The notes: generated from the letters alone by a model not told the origin. A stretch of 64,000 bases of DNA from Shewanella sp. KX20019 (GCF_016757755.1 NZ_CP068437.1:248001-312000); one strand, 5' to 3'. Counted from the stretch's first letter, positions 16,556 to 26,164 are shown. Translations and numbers: made by a program.

Positions 16556-17572
16556 TTAAATCAGTAGTGCTGAGACTTGAGTTCGGCTGAGGTTAGCTTG
16601 TGCCATAAGTGAGGTCACCTGCAGGCTGAAGGGCGAAGGTTGCATCAAATTCTTGATTTGATCCAAGGTCGAGTCGAGCTCCAGCGTGGTCTCTTTTTGG
16701 CGGTTGACCTGATGCAGCTGCTGCTGAACATGTCGCTGACTATTATTGAGCTCTTGTAGCTGGCTGTCGATTCTTTGGCGAGTTTTCGTGATTTTAGCTA
16801 ACGTTTGTTTAAGCGCTTCGGGGTTGTTAAAGCGCCACTCACGTGGATCTTGCCAGCTTAACTCCTCGTTTACCTTAATGGTACGTGCATCACCTGCTGG
16901 CAAACGTTGACCTTGCCCGGTCATCAATATTCCAGCTTGAACTTGTTGCCACTGTGACTTGTTGCTTTTGAAGATAACTCGGCCATCTTTAGATTTACCC
17001 ACTTGAATATCAACGGGCTTGAGGGCACTGTCGAGACGTTGTAGCAGCTCCTTTGGTTGCGCATTTGCCGGTAACAGTAGCCTTACGGTTTCGTTGCCTA
17101 TATGCATATTTACATGTTCGTCGCGGCTGTTTATCGCCGTTAAATCGACTGACTTTAAACTGAAGCTGTATTTAGCTAAGGGGCGTTGTACTGAAACAAG
17201 ATTGAGCTGATGATCGACTAATTGCGTGCCTTGGTAGCTGATATCGAGACCCGCCAATTTTTGTTGAATTTGCAGTGCTTGGTTAACAGAGTCACTACTA
17301 TCAGCCTTAATCGACTGTTGGCTGTGGTTTTGTAGTTGCTTTAGTAAGGCCTGTACCTGTTGTAATCCCTGTTCTGCAACTTGTTGAGCGCTAATTTTAT
17401 GCTGGCCCTGGGTCACTCTAGCCCATTTATTATAGCTTTCAAGCCTATGGCTAGGGATGCGAGCGACGTTGGTTTTTGTCTGCTCTTTAACGGGTTGTTG
17501 CATACTCGTCGTTGGCGCAACCGTTTGGCTACGCTGCTGAACTTGCAGTGAATCTGAAATCCCTTTGAGCAT
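16556..17572 (-). CDS. Unknown flagellar-operon protein with a flagellin-like C-terminus
   Basis: 338 residues, last gene after flgL in the rod/hook operon (20-base gap). The N-terminal 60 residues are Gln/Thr/Lys-rich; residues about 60-90 and 255-310 are helical and Gln-rich with heptad-like spacing; the end, SLQVTSLMAQANLSRTQVSALL, resembles the D0 C-terminal helix of flagellins and hook-associated proteins (AQANxxxxxVLxLL). There is no flagellin N-terminus. I infer an axial or export-related accessory protein of the lateral flagellum. It could also be a second hook-associated protein or a FliK-like regulator. Function unknown. Confidence 0.7.
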   Translation of the reverse strand: MLKGISDSLQVQQRSQTVAPTTSMQQPVKEQTKTNVARIPSHRLESYNKWARVTQGQHKISAQQVAEQGLQQVQALLKQLQNHSQQSIKADSSDSVNQALQIQQKLAGLDISYQGTQLVDHQLNLVSVQRPLAKYSFSLKSVDLTAINSRDEHVNMHIGNETVRLLLPANAQPKELLQRLDSALKPVDIQVGKSKDGRVIFKSNKSQWQQVQAGILMTGQGQRLPAGDARTIKVNEELSWQDPREWRFNNPEALKQTLAKITKTRQRIDSQLQELNNSQRHVQQQLHQVNRQKETTLELDSTLDQIKNLMQPSPFSLQVTSLMAQANLSRTQVSALLI

Positions 17573-17592
17573 CGACTTCTCTTAGTTAGCTA

Positions 17593-18510
17593 TTATATGT
17601 GATTAAACAGCGATAGTTGCGACACCTGCACAAACGTCTGTTGAGTGACCTTTAGGGTGGTGAGCTTGAGATTAAATTCAGCAGTCGCTTGCGCATAATC
17701 TAGGCCCTCCGTCTCGCCAATCACCTCTTCGTTAAATAACACCCGCTCTTCATGAGCAGTTTGGATCAAGCTCAAGGTATTTTGCTTGCCACCAATATCG
17801 GTGATGGCAGAGCTAATACTGGTTAAGGTGTCATCGAGGCTAGTGAGCATGTCGGTGGCAGTTTGGCTAAAGAGCGGGTCACCAGGTGCTAAGGTAGGAT
17901 CTTCTAACACGGCAATAAAGTCTTTAGTTTGGTTAAGAATATCTGCGCTACCGTTAGCAAAAATAAATTCAGCCGCGGTGCTGTTGGCGGTCATCCAAGA
18001 TGAGCCAGACGTTTGCACTTCACGGTGGTTAGTATCACCTTGATAGACATAGTTACCGCTGGAATCTTTGGCTATGGGAGCTGTATCGGTCAAATTGCCT
18101 GAAAATAGATAGTTACCACCTTCATCTTTGGCATTAACCGTATCGGCAAAGGCTTCTAATAATTCACTCATCTCTGCTGCATAAGCGGCTCTGTCTTCTG
18201 GCGATAAACTGCCATTGTTGGAAGCAACAGAGATTTCGCGCATGCGGCTTTGCAATTCAACCATGCTCGACATATAAGTTTCTGCACGGCCAAAACTGGT
18301 TGAGAGCGATTCAGTATTGTTGATGTACTGATTTGTAGCTGCCATATCTCGTTGGCTGTTAATGACCTTGACTGAGCCGATGGGATCATCTGAGGGGCGA
18401 AGAATCGACTTACCTGAGGCCATCATTTGGTTCAATTTAGAGATATCGACAGTCGATTGCTGCAGGCTTTGTAAATTGTTGCTGTACAGATTAAGCATAC
18501 TTACGCGCAT
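17593..18510 (-). CDS. flgL: Hook-filament junction protein FlgL
   Basis: 305 residues. N-terminal flagellin/FlgL domain (NLYSNNLQSLQQSTVDISKL, GKSILRPSDDPIGS) and C-terminal helix (LKVTQQTFVQVSQLSLFNHI) match FlgL. It connects FlgK at the hook tip to the filament. Sits 10 bases after flgK in the operon. Confidence 0.93.
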   Translation of the reverse strand: MRVSMLNLYSNNLQSLQQSTVDISKLNQMMASGKSILRPSDDPIGSVKVINSQRDMAATNQYINNTESLSTSFGRAETYMSSMVELQSRMREISVASNNGSLSPEDRAAYAAEMSELLEAFADTVNAKDEGGNYLFSGNLTDTAPIAKDSSGNYVYQGDTNHREVQTSGSSWMTANSTAAEFIFANGSADILNQTKDFIAVLEDPTLAPGDPLFSQTATDMLTSLDDTLTSISSAITDIGGKQNTLSLIQTAHEERVLFNEEVIGETEGLDYAQATAEFNLKLTTLKVTQQTFVQVSQLSLFNHI

Positions 18511-18520
18511 ACGAATACCC

Positions 18521-19894
18521 CTAGATAGTGTTTAAAATAGTTTGAAATAGCTGGTCGGCGGTTGAAATAACCTTGGCATTCGCTTGATAAGATTGCTGGT
18601 AAATAATCAGGTTAACGCCCTCTTCATCCATATTGACACCACTCGTGCTGGCCCATTGACTCTGAGCTTCTAGCTGTAGTTTAGCTGCTGTTTCTTCGCT
18701 CATTTGTGCTTGACGAGAGGAGGAACCCAACTCACCAATTTTGCTGGCAAAGGCATCACCCATTGTGGTGCTGACATCCATTGAAGCAAAGGTGAAACTC
18801 TTATCGGCAAGGCCGAGCAGATCTTTCAAATTACTGTTGTCTCCAGGAGTGCCATCTTTACCAAAGGCCAGCATATCAGCGCTAAAACCTGCGGTCATAG
18901 ATAGGCTGCCAGCGGGATTGGTTGGATCATAGCGAAACAGATCTTGAGTTGGGGTGTTGCCCTGTAAATCAGTACCACCGGCCAGTAGTGCATTAAACTC
19001 ATCGGCCATAGTGATCGCCAGTTCATCGATGAAAGCCATTGAATCGACCAAGCTATTATCACGGTAGTCGATAAGCGCGCCTAAACTGCCGCCCGCGGTT
19101 TCATCAAGGGGAAAACTGGATTGACCGAACTGAATACTAATCTGGCTAAATTGTGGGTTGGCCGGATCTGGCTTGACCATAATGGTTGAGGCTGTCGGGC
19201 CAGATAACAGTGGTTGGCCTTGAGCTAAGGAGATATTGAGCATGCCGTTCCCATCGTCCACCACATTGACATCAACTATTTTAGACAGGTCATCTACCGC
19301 GGCATCTCGCGCATCCAACAGGGCTAACGGTACATTACAACTGGCATTGGATTTTTGAATGTCAGCATTAAAACGCGCGATGGTTTGTAACTGGCTGTTA
19401 ATCTCTTTGGCTGAAGCGCCTATTTGACCTTCGACTTGAGTCACTTGAGAGTTAAGCCCTTCGCTGATGGAGTTAAAACGTTGAGTAAGGGCTTTGGCTT
19501 CGTTGAGTACGCCTTGACGGTGTGCGATCTCGTTAGGTTGCTCCATTGCCGAGTTTAGTGAGGCAAATAGCAGATCGAGTCCTGCTGAAATGCTGTTGCC
19601 CTCGGAGCCGAAGATCTGCTCTACTTGGCCCAAATAGCTCGACTGTGCTTTGGCAAAACTCAAGTTGCTGGTGCTGTTCCACAGTTGCGCTACTTCGTAT
19701 TGATCTGAAATACGGCGAACCCCATCGACCATCACGCCTGAACCGCTACCATAAACGCCGTTACCCACAGAGCTGAGCATGACCTGCTGACGAGAATATC
19801 CTGGCACCATCGCATTCGCGACATTGTTGGACGTGGCATTCAGGGCTGCCATGCTGGCATTAAGTCCTGACATACCAATATTGAGCATGCTCAT
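18521..19894 (-). CDS. flgK: Hook-associated protein FlgK
   Basis: 457 residues: N-terminal rod/hook motif (MLNIGMSGLNASMAALNATS and NNVANAMVPGYSRQQV) and a C-terminal NLIIYQQSYQANAKVISTAD tail that fits the shared axial-protein consensus. First junction protein between hook and filament. Shorter than most FlgK (about 540-640), in keeping with compact lateral variants. Confidence 0.93.
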   Translation of the reverse strand: MSMLNIGMSGLNASMAALNATSNNVANAMVPGYSRQQVMLSSVGNGVYGSGSGVMVDGVRRISDQYEVAQLWNSTSNLSFAKAQSSYLGQVEQIFGSEGNSISAGLDLLFASLNSAMEQPNEIAHRQGVLNEAKALTQRFNSISEGLNSQVTQVEGQIGASAKEINSQLQTIARFNADIQKSNASCNVPLALLDARDAAVDDLSKIVDVNVVDDGNGMLNISLAQGQPLLSGPTASTIMVKPDPANPQFSQISIQFGQSSFPLDETAGGSLGALIDYRDNSLVDSMAFIDELAITMADEFNALLAGGTDLQGNTPTQDLFRYDPTNPAGSLSMTAGFSADMLAFGKDGTPGDNSNLKDLLGLADKSFTFASMDVSTTMGDAFASKIGELGSSSRQAQMSEETAAKLQLEAQSQWASTSGVNMDEEGVNLIIYQQSYQANAKVISTADQLFQTILNTI

Positions 19895-19940
19895 CTTAAA
19901 TCCTTATCTGTGGTTAAATACGGGCTCATCAACAGTGTGA

Positions 19941-20354
19941 CTACTCTGGCAGCTTGCTCACAAAGGGCAATATCAAGGCTGGCTGCATGGCATGAGTATT
20001 CTGTTCGCTATTAGGTTGATCATTAGAGGCGACCGTTTCGGGTTCCGACTTAAGTCCAGCGGCCAATTGTTTACTCATTACTTCAGCGAGTCCGGTGCTT
20101 TGCATCTGGCTTAGGCGGCCCGCAAGCTCAGCATCATGCCAATCACGGTACATACCATTATTTTGCGAAGACAGCGGACTGTCTTCATCGGCCATCACGT
20201 CTGATGCGGAGCGCATCTGCTTTAATACGGTTTGCAGAAACAGAGCTTCAAACTGCTGGCTAACCAGTTTTAGCGCACCATGCTCGCCATTGGCTTTAAT
20301 CAACTCGCCAGCATTGAGTTGGTTCAGGTAACCGTGGTTATTATTCAATTCCAT
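19941..20354 (-). CDS. flgJ: Rod-cap protein FlgJ, rod domain only
   Basis: 137 residues covering only the FlgJ N-terminal rod-binding domain (LVSQQFEALFLQTVLKQMRSASD; DWHDAELAGRLSQ). The glucosaminidase domain of the usual 300-residue gammaproteobacterial FlgJ is missing, so a different enzyme must open peptidoglycan for the lateral rod. Stop and start overlap with flgI (TAATG). Confidence 0.9.
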   Translation of the reverse strand: MELNNNHGYLNQLNAGELIKANGEHGALKLVSQQFEALFLQTVLKQMRSASDVMADEDSPLSSQNNGMYRDWHDAELAGRLSQMQSTGLAEVMSKQLAAGLKSEPETVASNDQPNSEQNTHAMQPALILPFVSKLPE

Positions 20355-21484
20355 TAAATTACTACCAATTCAGCTTCAAGGGCGCCCGCTTCATTAAGAG
20401 CTTGTAAAATGGCCATCAGATCCATCGGTGATGCGCCTAAGCTGTTAACCGCACGCACGATGTCATTGAGGGCGATACCTTCTGGCCAAACAAACATATG
20501 ACCATCACCAGCATCAATATCAATTTGACTGTCTGAAACCACGACCGTTTCGCCTTGTGCTTGGCCTAAATAAGCCCCATTTGGCTGGCTGACAAACTCT
20601 TGTTCAACGATAGTCACGGTCAAGTTACCGTGACTGACGGCCGCCTTGCGCACCACTACATCACCGCCCATAACCACTGTGCCGGTACGGCTGTTGAAGA
20701 CCACCCGTGGTGATTTACGCCCTTGTTCAATCTGCAACTCTTCGAGCATTGACATAAAAGTGACTCGCTCACGGTTTGAGCTTGGGGCGCGAACGATAAC
20801 TTTAGCGTTGCTATCAGCTTCGGCGACATCTGGGCCGAAAAGCGCGTTAACGGCTCGTTCAATATTGCGTGCTGTTTTAAAGCTGGGGTCGATAAGGTTT
20901 AATACGATATGCTCCTCTTCATTAAAGTTGCTGTGCATTGCTGCTTCGAGCAGGGCACCATTGGGAATATTACCGACGGTGGGCACATTAATGGTGACAG
21001 AGGTGCCATTTCGGCCCTGGGCTGATACCCCACCAACCACCAAGTTACCTTGGGCGACGGCGTAAATCTCACCATCAACACCACGCATCGGTGTCATCAA
21101 CAGGGTGCCGCCGCGTAAGCTTTTGGCATCACCGAGAGATGACACTGTGATGTCTAATGTTTGCCCTGGACTTGCAAGGGGGGAAACCGTGGCATGTACG
21201 GCCACCGCGGCCACGTTTTTCAGTTTGGGAGCGATCTTGTCATCAATCTGCACGCCAAACTGCTTAAGCATGTTGACGATCGACTGGCTGGTAAAGCGCA
21301 CTTGTGTGCGGTCGCCAGTACCATCGAGCCCCACGACTAAACCGTAACCGACTAACTGGTTGTCACGGATCCCTTGCACATCAACAATGTCCATTAAATA
21401 GCGATTTTGAACTGCAGCTTGCAGGTTAAAAAGTGGCATTGAACCGAGTAGGGCGCCGACCAAAAAGAGAGCGATTCTATTCAT
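20354..21484 (-). CDS. flgI: P-ring protein FlgI
   Basis: 376 residues with a Sec signal peptide (cleavage near Ala-24) and the conserved FlgI sequence from YLMDIVDVQGIRDNQLVGYGLVVGLDGTGDR onward (given as its start and end). It builds the periplasmic P ring around the rod. Length is standard. Confidence 0.96.
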   Translation of the reverse strand: MNRIALFLVGALLGSMPLFNLQAAVQNRYLMDIVDVQGIRDNQLVGYGLVVGLDGTGDRTQVRFTSQSIVNMLKQFGVQIDDKIAPKLKNVAAVAVHATVSPLASPGQTLDITVSSLGDAKSLRGGTLLMTPMRGVDGEIYAVAQGNLVVGGVSAQGRNGTSVTINVPTVGNIPNGALLEAAMHSNFNEEEHIVLNLIDPSFKTARNIERAVNALFGPDVAEADSNAKVIVRAPSSNRERVTFMSMLEELQIEQGRKSPRVVFNSRTGTVVMGGDVVVRKAAVSHGNLTVTIVEQEFVSQPNGAYLGQAQGETVVVSDSQIDIDAGDGHMFVWPEGIALNDIVRAVNSLGASPMDLMAILQALNEAGALEAELVVI

Positions 21485-21509
21485 CTAATACACCATAAAT
21501 GTTGAGTGT

Positions 21510-21998
21510 TCATAAGGGAGACCAGTGACTGTTAAAGTAGCGTGAAGTCCAAGCAAGGCGGCTAGACTCTGATATAGAGTCCTCGCCAATGTATAGAACC
21601 CTTACATCGTGAATGCACTGTGAGGAGATATTATTGTTATCGCCTATATCAGTGGGTTGTATTATCCCTAGCAGGTATAAGTATTCGCTTTTTTCACTGT
21701 TGCTTAACCATTTTTTACCACTAATAAATAGGGTGCCTGTTGGTAGTTTCTTTTTCACCGTTACCGTCATTGGAGCTGATAACCGGATGTGTTGATGGCC
21801 CAAGATGATATCGTCTTGTTGGCTCGATTTTGGTTCCGATTCTAGCGTTACGACCAAGGTGACACCTTCGCAGGCGGGAGGCTTATGTTTAAATAACCCG
21901 CTTATAAAATTAGGTTGTGATAAAAGCCTAATTTCACTGAATAAGTTACTTTTTCCATTTAGCACATCTTGAACTGCAGCTTTAAAATCAATACTCAT
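21510..21998 (-). CDS. FlgH-like paralogue without signal peptide
   Basis: 162 residues from an ATG that overlaps the flgH stop (ATGA), so it is translationally coupled to flgH. Its last 90 residues align without gaps to the end of the neighbouring FlgH, with about 50 identities by eye: LPTGTLFISGKKWL, EYLYLLGII, DIG..NNISSQ and SRYFNSHWSPL. It lacks the signal peptide and lipobox Cys of FlgH and starts near the segment LFK-K, so it cannot be a normal L-ring lipoprotein. Likely a tandem duplicate that has either acquired a cytoplasmic role or is decaying; the open frame and retained core argue against simple decay. Confidence 0.8.
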   Translation of the reverse strand: MSIDFKAAVQDVLNGKSNLFSEIRLLSQPNFISGLFKHKPPACEGVTLVVTLESEPKSSQQDDIILGHQHIRLSAPMTVTVKKKLPTGTLFISGKKWLSNSEKSEYLYLLGIIQPTDIGDNNNISSQCIHDVRVLYIGEDSISESSRLAWTSRYFNSHWSPL

Positions 21999-22669
21999 AA
22001 CGGGAACCAAGGGCTATTAAAGTAACGCGAGGCCCAGCCCATACGGTTGCTGTCAGATATGGCACCTTGGCCGCCATAGATAATGCGAGCGTCGGCGATA
22101 CGTTGCGACGAGATAGTATTGTCGTTACCGATGTCGTCGGTACGAATAAGTCCAAGCAAACGTAAGTACTCATCGCCTTGGTTGAGACGTAACCATTTTT
22201 CGCCGCGGATCAACAGGGCGCCATTTGGCAACACCTTGGCGACGGTCACTGTGATGGATCCTGACAGTTGATTTTGTTGTGTGCTTGAGCCTGTACCGTT
22301 GAATGAGCGGCCCATATTGGCTTCGCCGCTGCCGCTGACACTGGTATTGTCGGTAGAGCCTTGACCATCAATGGACATGCCGCTGACCTTATTGGTTTTG
22401 GTGTCAGCCCGTTTACTGGAATAGGTTTTCTCATCGAGCGCGACGGTAAGAATATCGCCCTCTCGAAAAGCGCGTTTATCTTTAAATAGCGTCAGCATAA
22501 AACCAGGGCGATAGGCACTGCCGTTTTCTGCATCAGGAAGGCTGTAATCAATTTCCGGCGGCGCCCACTCAGGTTTGCCCGGCGCGGTGTCAGGCTCTGG
22601 AATGTGGGCCATACAGCCAGACAGTAGCAGTATCAGCGCTAAACTTAAGCCCATCCATGTTGATTGCAT
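21995..22669 (-). CDS. flgH: L-ring lipoprotein FlgH
   Basis: 224 residues. Lipoprotein signal with lipobox LLSGC (Cys19), the FREGDILTVALDEKTYSSKRADTK region (typical) and the C-terminal SRYFNSPWFPL. It forms the outer-membrane L ring. It precedes the FlgH-like paralogue and follows flgG by 48 bases. Confidence 0.95.
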   Translation of the reverse strand: MQSTWMGLSLALILLLSGCMAHIPEPDTAPGKPEWAPPEIDYSLPDAENGSAYRPGFMLTLFKDKRAFREGDILTVALDEKTYSSKRADTKTNKVSGMSIDGQGSTDNTSVSGSGEANMGRSFNGTGSSTQQNQLSGSITVTVAKVLPNGALLIRGEKWLRLNQGDEYLRLLGLIRTDDIGNDNTISSQRIADARIIYGGQGAISDSNRMGWASRYFNSPWFPL

Positions 22670-22717
22670 TGCGGCTCCCTTTTCGAGTTCTATTACTGGG
22701 TCAATGATTAAGTGTAA

Positions 22718-23503
22718 TTACAGCGCTTGGTTGAGGAACTTGAGCATGTCGTCTGAGGCCGATACGACTTTGGCATTCATCTCATAAGCTCGCTGAGTCG
22801 AAATCATCTCGACCATCTCCTCAACCACATTGACGTTAGCGCCCTCTAGTGCACCTTGGCGTAATTGGCCCAAGGCTTGGTCACCAGCAATGCCCTCTAT
22901 TGCAGCGCCTGAGGCACCTGTTTCGCGATAGAGGTTATTACCGCGGGCTTCCAGTCCTGCTGGGTTGGTAAAGTTAACCAGCGTTATCTGCCCCAGCTCT
23001 TGCGCATCAGGCTGACCAGCCATTTGTGCTGAGACGGTACCATCGCTTGCGATGGTCACGGTGAGTGCGTCTTCAGGGATCTCAATGTTAGGCACCATTG
23101 GCAAACCTTGAGACGTCACCATCAAGCCTTCGCTGTCACGGTAGAATTGACCGTCTCGGGAGTAACTAATGTCACCATTGGCTTCTTCAATTTGGAAGAA
23201 ACCTTGACCCTCAATCGCGAGATCGAGTTGCTGCCCGGTGTTAAGCATGTCACCGGTAGTGAATACCTTCTGAGTACCCGCAACCCGTGTACCAGTACCG
23301 AGTTGTAAACCTGATGGCAGTTCGTTTTGCTCATCGACCTGGCCGCCCGGTTGGCGCTGCACTTGATAGAACAGATCATTAAAGGCGACACGATCACGTT
23401 TAAAGCCGGTGGTGTTTACGTTTGCCAAGTTATTGGCAATGGTGGTCATTTTAGTATCTTGAGCGGTTAAGCCGGTTTTGCTGACCCATAAAGCTGATTG
23501 CAT
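22718..23503 (-). CDS. flgG: Distal rod protein FlgG
   Basis: 261 residues, the standard FlgG length, with MQSALWVSKTGLTAQDTKM, the NNLANVNTTGFKRDR rod motif, and the C-terminal NVNVVEEMVEMISTQRAYEMN axial-protein signature. Forms the distal rod that crosses the P and L rings. Confidence 0.96.
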   Translation of the reverse strand: MQSALWVSKTGLTAQDTKMTTIANNLANVNTTGFKRDRVAFNDLFYQVQRQPGGQVDEQNELPSGLQLGTGTRVAGTQKVFTTGDMLNTGQQLDLAIEGQGFFQIEEANGDISYSRDGQFYRDSEGLMVTSQGLPMVPNIEIPEDALTVTIASDGTVSAQMAGQPDAQELGQITLVNFTNPAGLEARGNNLYRETGASGAAIEGIAGDQALGQLRQGALEGANVNVVEEMVEMISTQRAYEMNAKVVSASDDMLKFLNQAL

Positions 23504-23526
23504 TGTATTATCCTTTCAATTCGAAT

Positions 23527-24261
23527 CTAGGCATCACGCAGTAGACGGTTGCCCGCTTCTGCCAGTTTTTCAGCGCTTTTCATCAGTTTGACTTGCACTT
23601 CAAACTGACGACTCAAGTCCATAGAGGCAATAAGCTCGCCCACAGCTTGCACGTTGCTAGCTTCAAGAAAACCACTGCTTAGCCTCACCTGCTCGCTGGC
23701 GGCTAAGGGTTGGCGATCCGCTGGGTACAGCAAACCATCAAGGCCTTTGGTCATGGCGTTGATATCTGGATTAACCAGCTTGAGTTGGCCTATCTCTTCA
23801 ATAATGCCGCCTTCATCAGCGATGATGCTCAAGCGGCCATCATCACCGACAAATAGCTCGCGGTATTCAGGTAACACAATGGGACCATCTACTCCGGCGA
23901 CAGGGCGACCGTCTAGCGCTAGCTGGCCGTTAGCGTCTGGTTGGATGGCTCCCGAACGGGTATAACCCTCACCTTCAGCGGTCATCACTGAGAACAAACC
24001 TTCGCTATTGATGGCAAGATCTAAAGTTCTGCCAGTCGGGTTCAATGCGCCACTTTGCTGACTAAAGCCGCTGCTTTGGGTTTGCGCCAACACGCGGGTT
24101 TGTAAACTGTTGCCCGTTGGCGCAACTGTCATCGCATTAACGCGCTCTAAATCAGCTTTAAAACCTGTGGTGTCAGCATTGGCTAGGTTATTCGCGCGGA
24201 TAGCTTGTGCTTCCATCACTCGGGCAGCGCCTCTGGCGGCCGTGTAGATCATTCTGTCCAT
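23527..24261 (-). CDS. flgF: Proximal rod protein FlgF
   Basis: 244 residues. N-terminal MDRMIYTAARGAARVMEAQA and ANNLANADTTGFKAD, then a C-terminal SNVQAVGELIASMDLSRQFEV motif, as in FlgF. Proximal rod subunit, between flgE and flgG in the standard operon order. Confidence 0.95.
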   Translation of the reverse strand: MDRMIYTAARGAARVMEAQAIRANNLANADTTGFKADLERVNAMTVAPTGNSLQTRVLAQTQSSGFSQQSGALNPTGRTLDLAINSEGLFSVMTAEGEGYTRSGAIQPDANGQLALDGRPVAGVDGPIVLPEYRELFVGDDGRLSIIADEGGIIEEIGQLKLVNPDINAMTKGLDGLLYPADRQPLAASEQVRLSSGFLEASNVQAVGELIASMDLSRQFEVQVKLMKSAEKLAEAGNRLLRDA

Positions 24262-24270
24262 GAGTTAGGC

Positions 24271-25479
24271 CTAAATCGCGTTGAGCAATGCTTGTTGCAT
24301 TGTTGAGTTGGCATCTAACACCTTGGCGTTTGACTGATAGTTACGCTGGGCTGTCATCAAGTTCACCATCTCGGCGGTGGTGTCGACATTGGAGCCTTCA
24401 AGGTATCCAGAGGCAACAGACCCCAAGGTACCCGTAGTCGGTGTACCAATAATTGGCTGACCCGCGGCATTGGTTGCTGTCCATGCGTTATTACTCACCG
24501 GAGTTAAGCCGTTAGGGTTATTAAAGTCAGCCAGTACCACCTGGCCTTGTAGTTGCTCCTGGCCGTTGGTGTAAGTGCCGAACAGCATTCCGCTCTCATC
24601 TAAACGGATACCATTGAGTTCACCCGAGGTGTAACCATTCTGGCTCAAGCTGGAGTTGTTATAGTCAGAGGCATATTGGGTGCTCTTGTCATAACTTAGC
24701 GCCAGGTTCATGTTCGATGCACCAGCCACAATGTTAGGGTCGCTGATTGCCAAGGTTAATGTGTTACCGCCAGTAAGAATACCGTCAGAGTCAAAGTCTA
24801 ATTGATGGCCGCCGGCAGGTGTAACGTCGGTATTGCCCATCATGTAATGCACAGACCATGTGTTATCGGCTGTCTTAACATAGTACTGGGTGAGGGCGTG
24901 CTCCTTACCGAGTGAATCATATGCAGTCACTGTACTTGATGAGTGGTAAGTGGCTGCATTGTCAGGATCAAATGGAGTGGCGACAGGATCAATGACATTT
25001 ACTCTAGCGTCGAGGTTAGAGACTAAGCCCAAGGTAGTCGTGGCTTTGGCGGGTAGGGCGCCAGCCTGAACTTGCAGGTCAGCAACGTTACCTGTTTGCA
25101 GGTTACCGGTTGCGCCAACAGAGTAACCTTGTAGGCGATTACCGGCAGGATCGGTGACAAAACCGTTGGCATCTTGATTAAACATGCCAGCTCTGGCGTA
25201 CATGGTGTTGCCATCTTGGCCACTGAGGACGAAGAAACCATCGCCCTGTATCCCCATATCGAGCTGGCGACCTGTGTAGGTTAGGCTGCCACCGTTGGTG
25301 AAGTTTTGGCTGGTGGACATCACATTGACACCGCCAGCTTGACCGCCGTTATAGATGGCTGAAAACTCGCTACGACCGCTGCGAAAGCCGACGGTTGAAG
25401 AGTTAGCAATGTTATTACTGATGGTATTTAGATCTTGTGTGGTTGCTTGTAAGCCACTTAACGCAATATTGAAAGACAT
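24271..25479 (-). CDS. flgE: Hook protein FlgE
   Basis: 402 residues. SFNIALSGLQATTQDLNT and NNIANSSTVGFRSGR at the N-terminus, the FlgE central beta domains, and GSNVDTTAEMVNLMTAQRNY at the C-terminus. It forms the flexible hook whose length is set by LafE. Confidence 0.96.
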   Translation of the reverse strand: MSFNIALSGLQATTQDLNTISNNIANSSTVGFRSGRSEFSAIYNGGQAGGVNVMSTSQNFTNGGSLTYTGRQLDMGIQGDGFFVLSGQDGNTMYARAGMFNQDANGFVTDPAGNRLQGYSVGATGNLQTGNVADLQVQAGALPAKATTTLGLVSNLDARVNVIDPVATPFDPDNAATYHSSSTVTAYDSLGKEHALTQYYVKTADNTWSVHYMMGNTDVTPAGGHQLDFDSDGILTGGNTLTLAISDPNIVAGASNMNLALSYDKSTQYASDYNNSSLSQNGYTSGELNGIRLDESGMLFGTYTNGQEQLQGQVVLADFNNPNGLTPVSNNAWTATNAAGQPIIGTPTTGTLGSVASGYLEGSNVDTTAEMVNLMTAQRNYQSNAKVLDANSTMQQALLNAI

Positions 25480-25501
25480 CGATTAATCCTTTGCTAACTA
25501 G

Positions 25502-26164
25502 TTATGAAACTTCAGAGATTTCCAGCACAGAGATAGTGCCAAGACCATTACCTAATTCAGCCATCATCATTCCAGAGGCGCTGATAAAGTGTATTTTTTC
25601 GATTTCAGCTTGGATAAATGTGTCGGCCGTTTTCTTAACATCACCGCTGGTGGTGTTGGCGACAATGCTGTAATCACCCGGCGGTAGACCGAGTGCTTCA
25701 GGGTTGATCGTAAAGCCGCTATCTCCAGCTTCTTGAGAGCCTAGCTCTAATGTTTGTACCACTTCACCGCTGCTATCGACGATATCAATACTCAAGGCTT
25801 CAACGGCATTTTGCAGATACACCTTGCCCTCTAACGGCGTGTTGTCGATGTTGAATTCTGAGGCTGGCACCATGGCATCTTTACCGACTAGCTGTGCCGA
25901 TTGCACAATGCCAAGGTTTTCCATTATCGTCATTGAGGTCGACTGGTTTGCGCGCATCTGCTCTAAGCTTTCCACTTGAGAAAACTGCGCTAGCTGCGTC
26001 ACGTATTCAGTACCATCGATGGGGTTTGTGGGGTCTTGGTTTTTAATTTGGGCAATCATCAAGGTCATAAATTCGTTCTTGATGGCGGCCGAATCATTAC
26101 CCGGCGAGCTAATGGTGTCTGGCACATTCGCAGTGGTATTAGAGTTGTTGGTGACGTTCATCAT
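25502..26164 (-). CDS. flgD: Hook-cap protein FlgD
   Basis: 220 residues. FlgD signature near the N-terminus: KNEFMTLMIAQIKNQDPTNP and GTEYVTQLAQFSQVESLEQM, followed by a FlgD Ig-like domain (VYLQNAVEALSIDIVDSSGEVVQTLELG, in the usual position). Scaffold for hook assembly. Its ATG overlaps the flgC stop (ATGA). Two adjacent Met codons start the frame; the first is assumed. Confidence 0.94.
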   Translation of the reverse strand: MMNVTNNSNTTANVPDTISSPGNDSAAIKNEFMTLMIAQIKNQDPTNPIDGTEYVTQLAQFSQVESLEQMRANQSTSMTIMENLGIVQSAQLVGKDAMVPASEFNIDNTPLEGKVYLQNAVEALSIDIVDSSGEVVQTLELGSQEAGDSGFTINPEALGLPPGDYSIVANTTSGDVKKTADTFIQAEIEKIHFISASGMMMAELGNGLGTISVLEISEVS

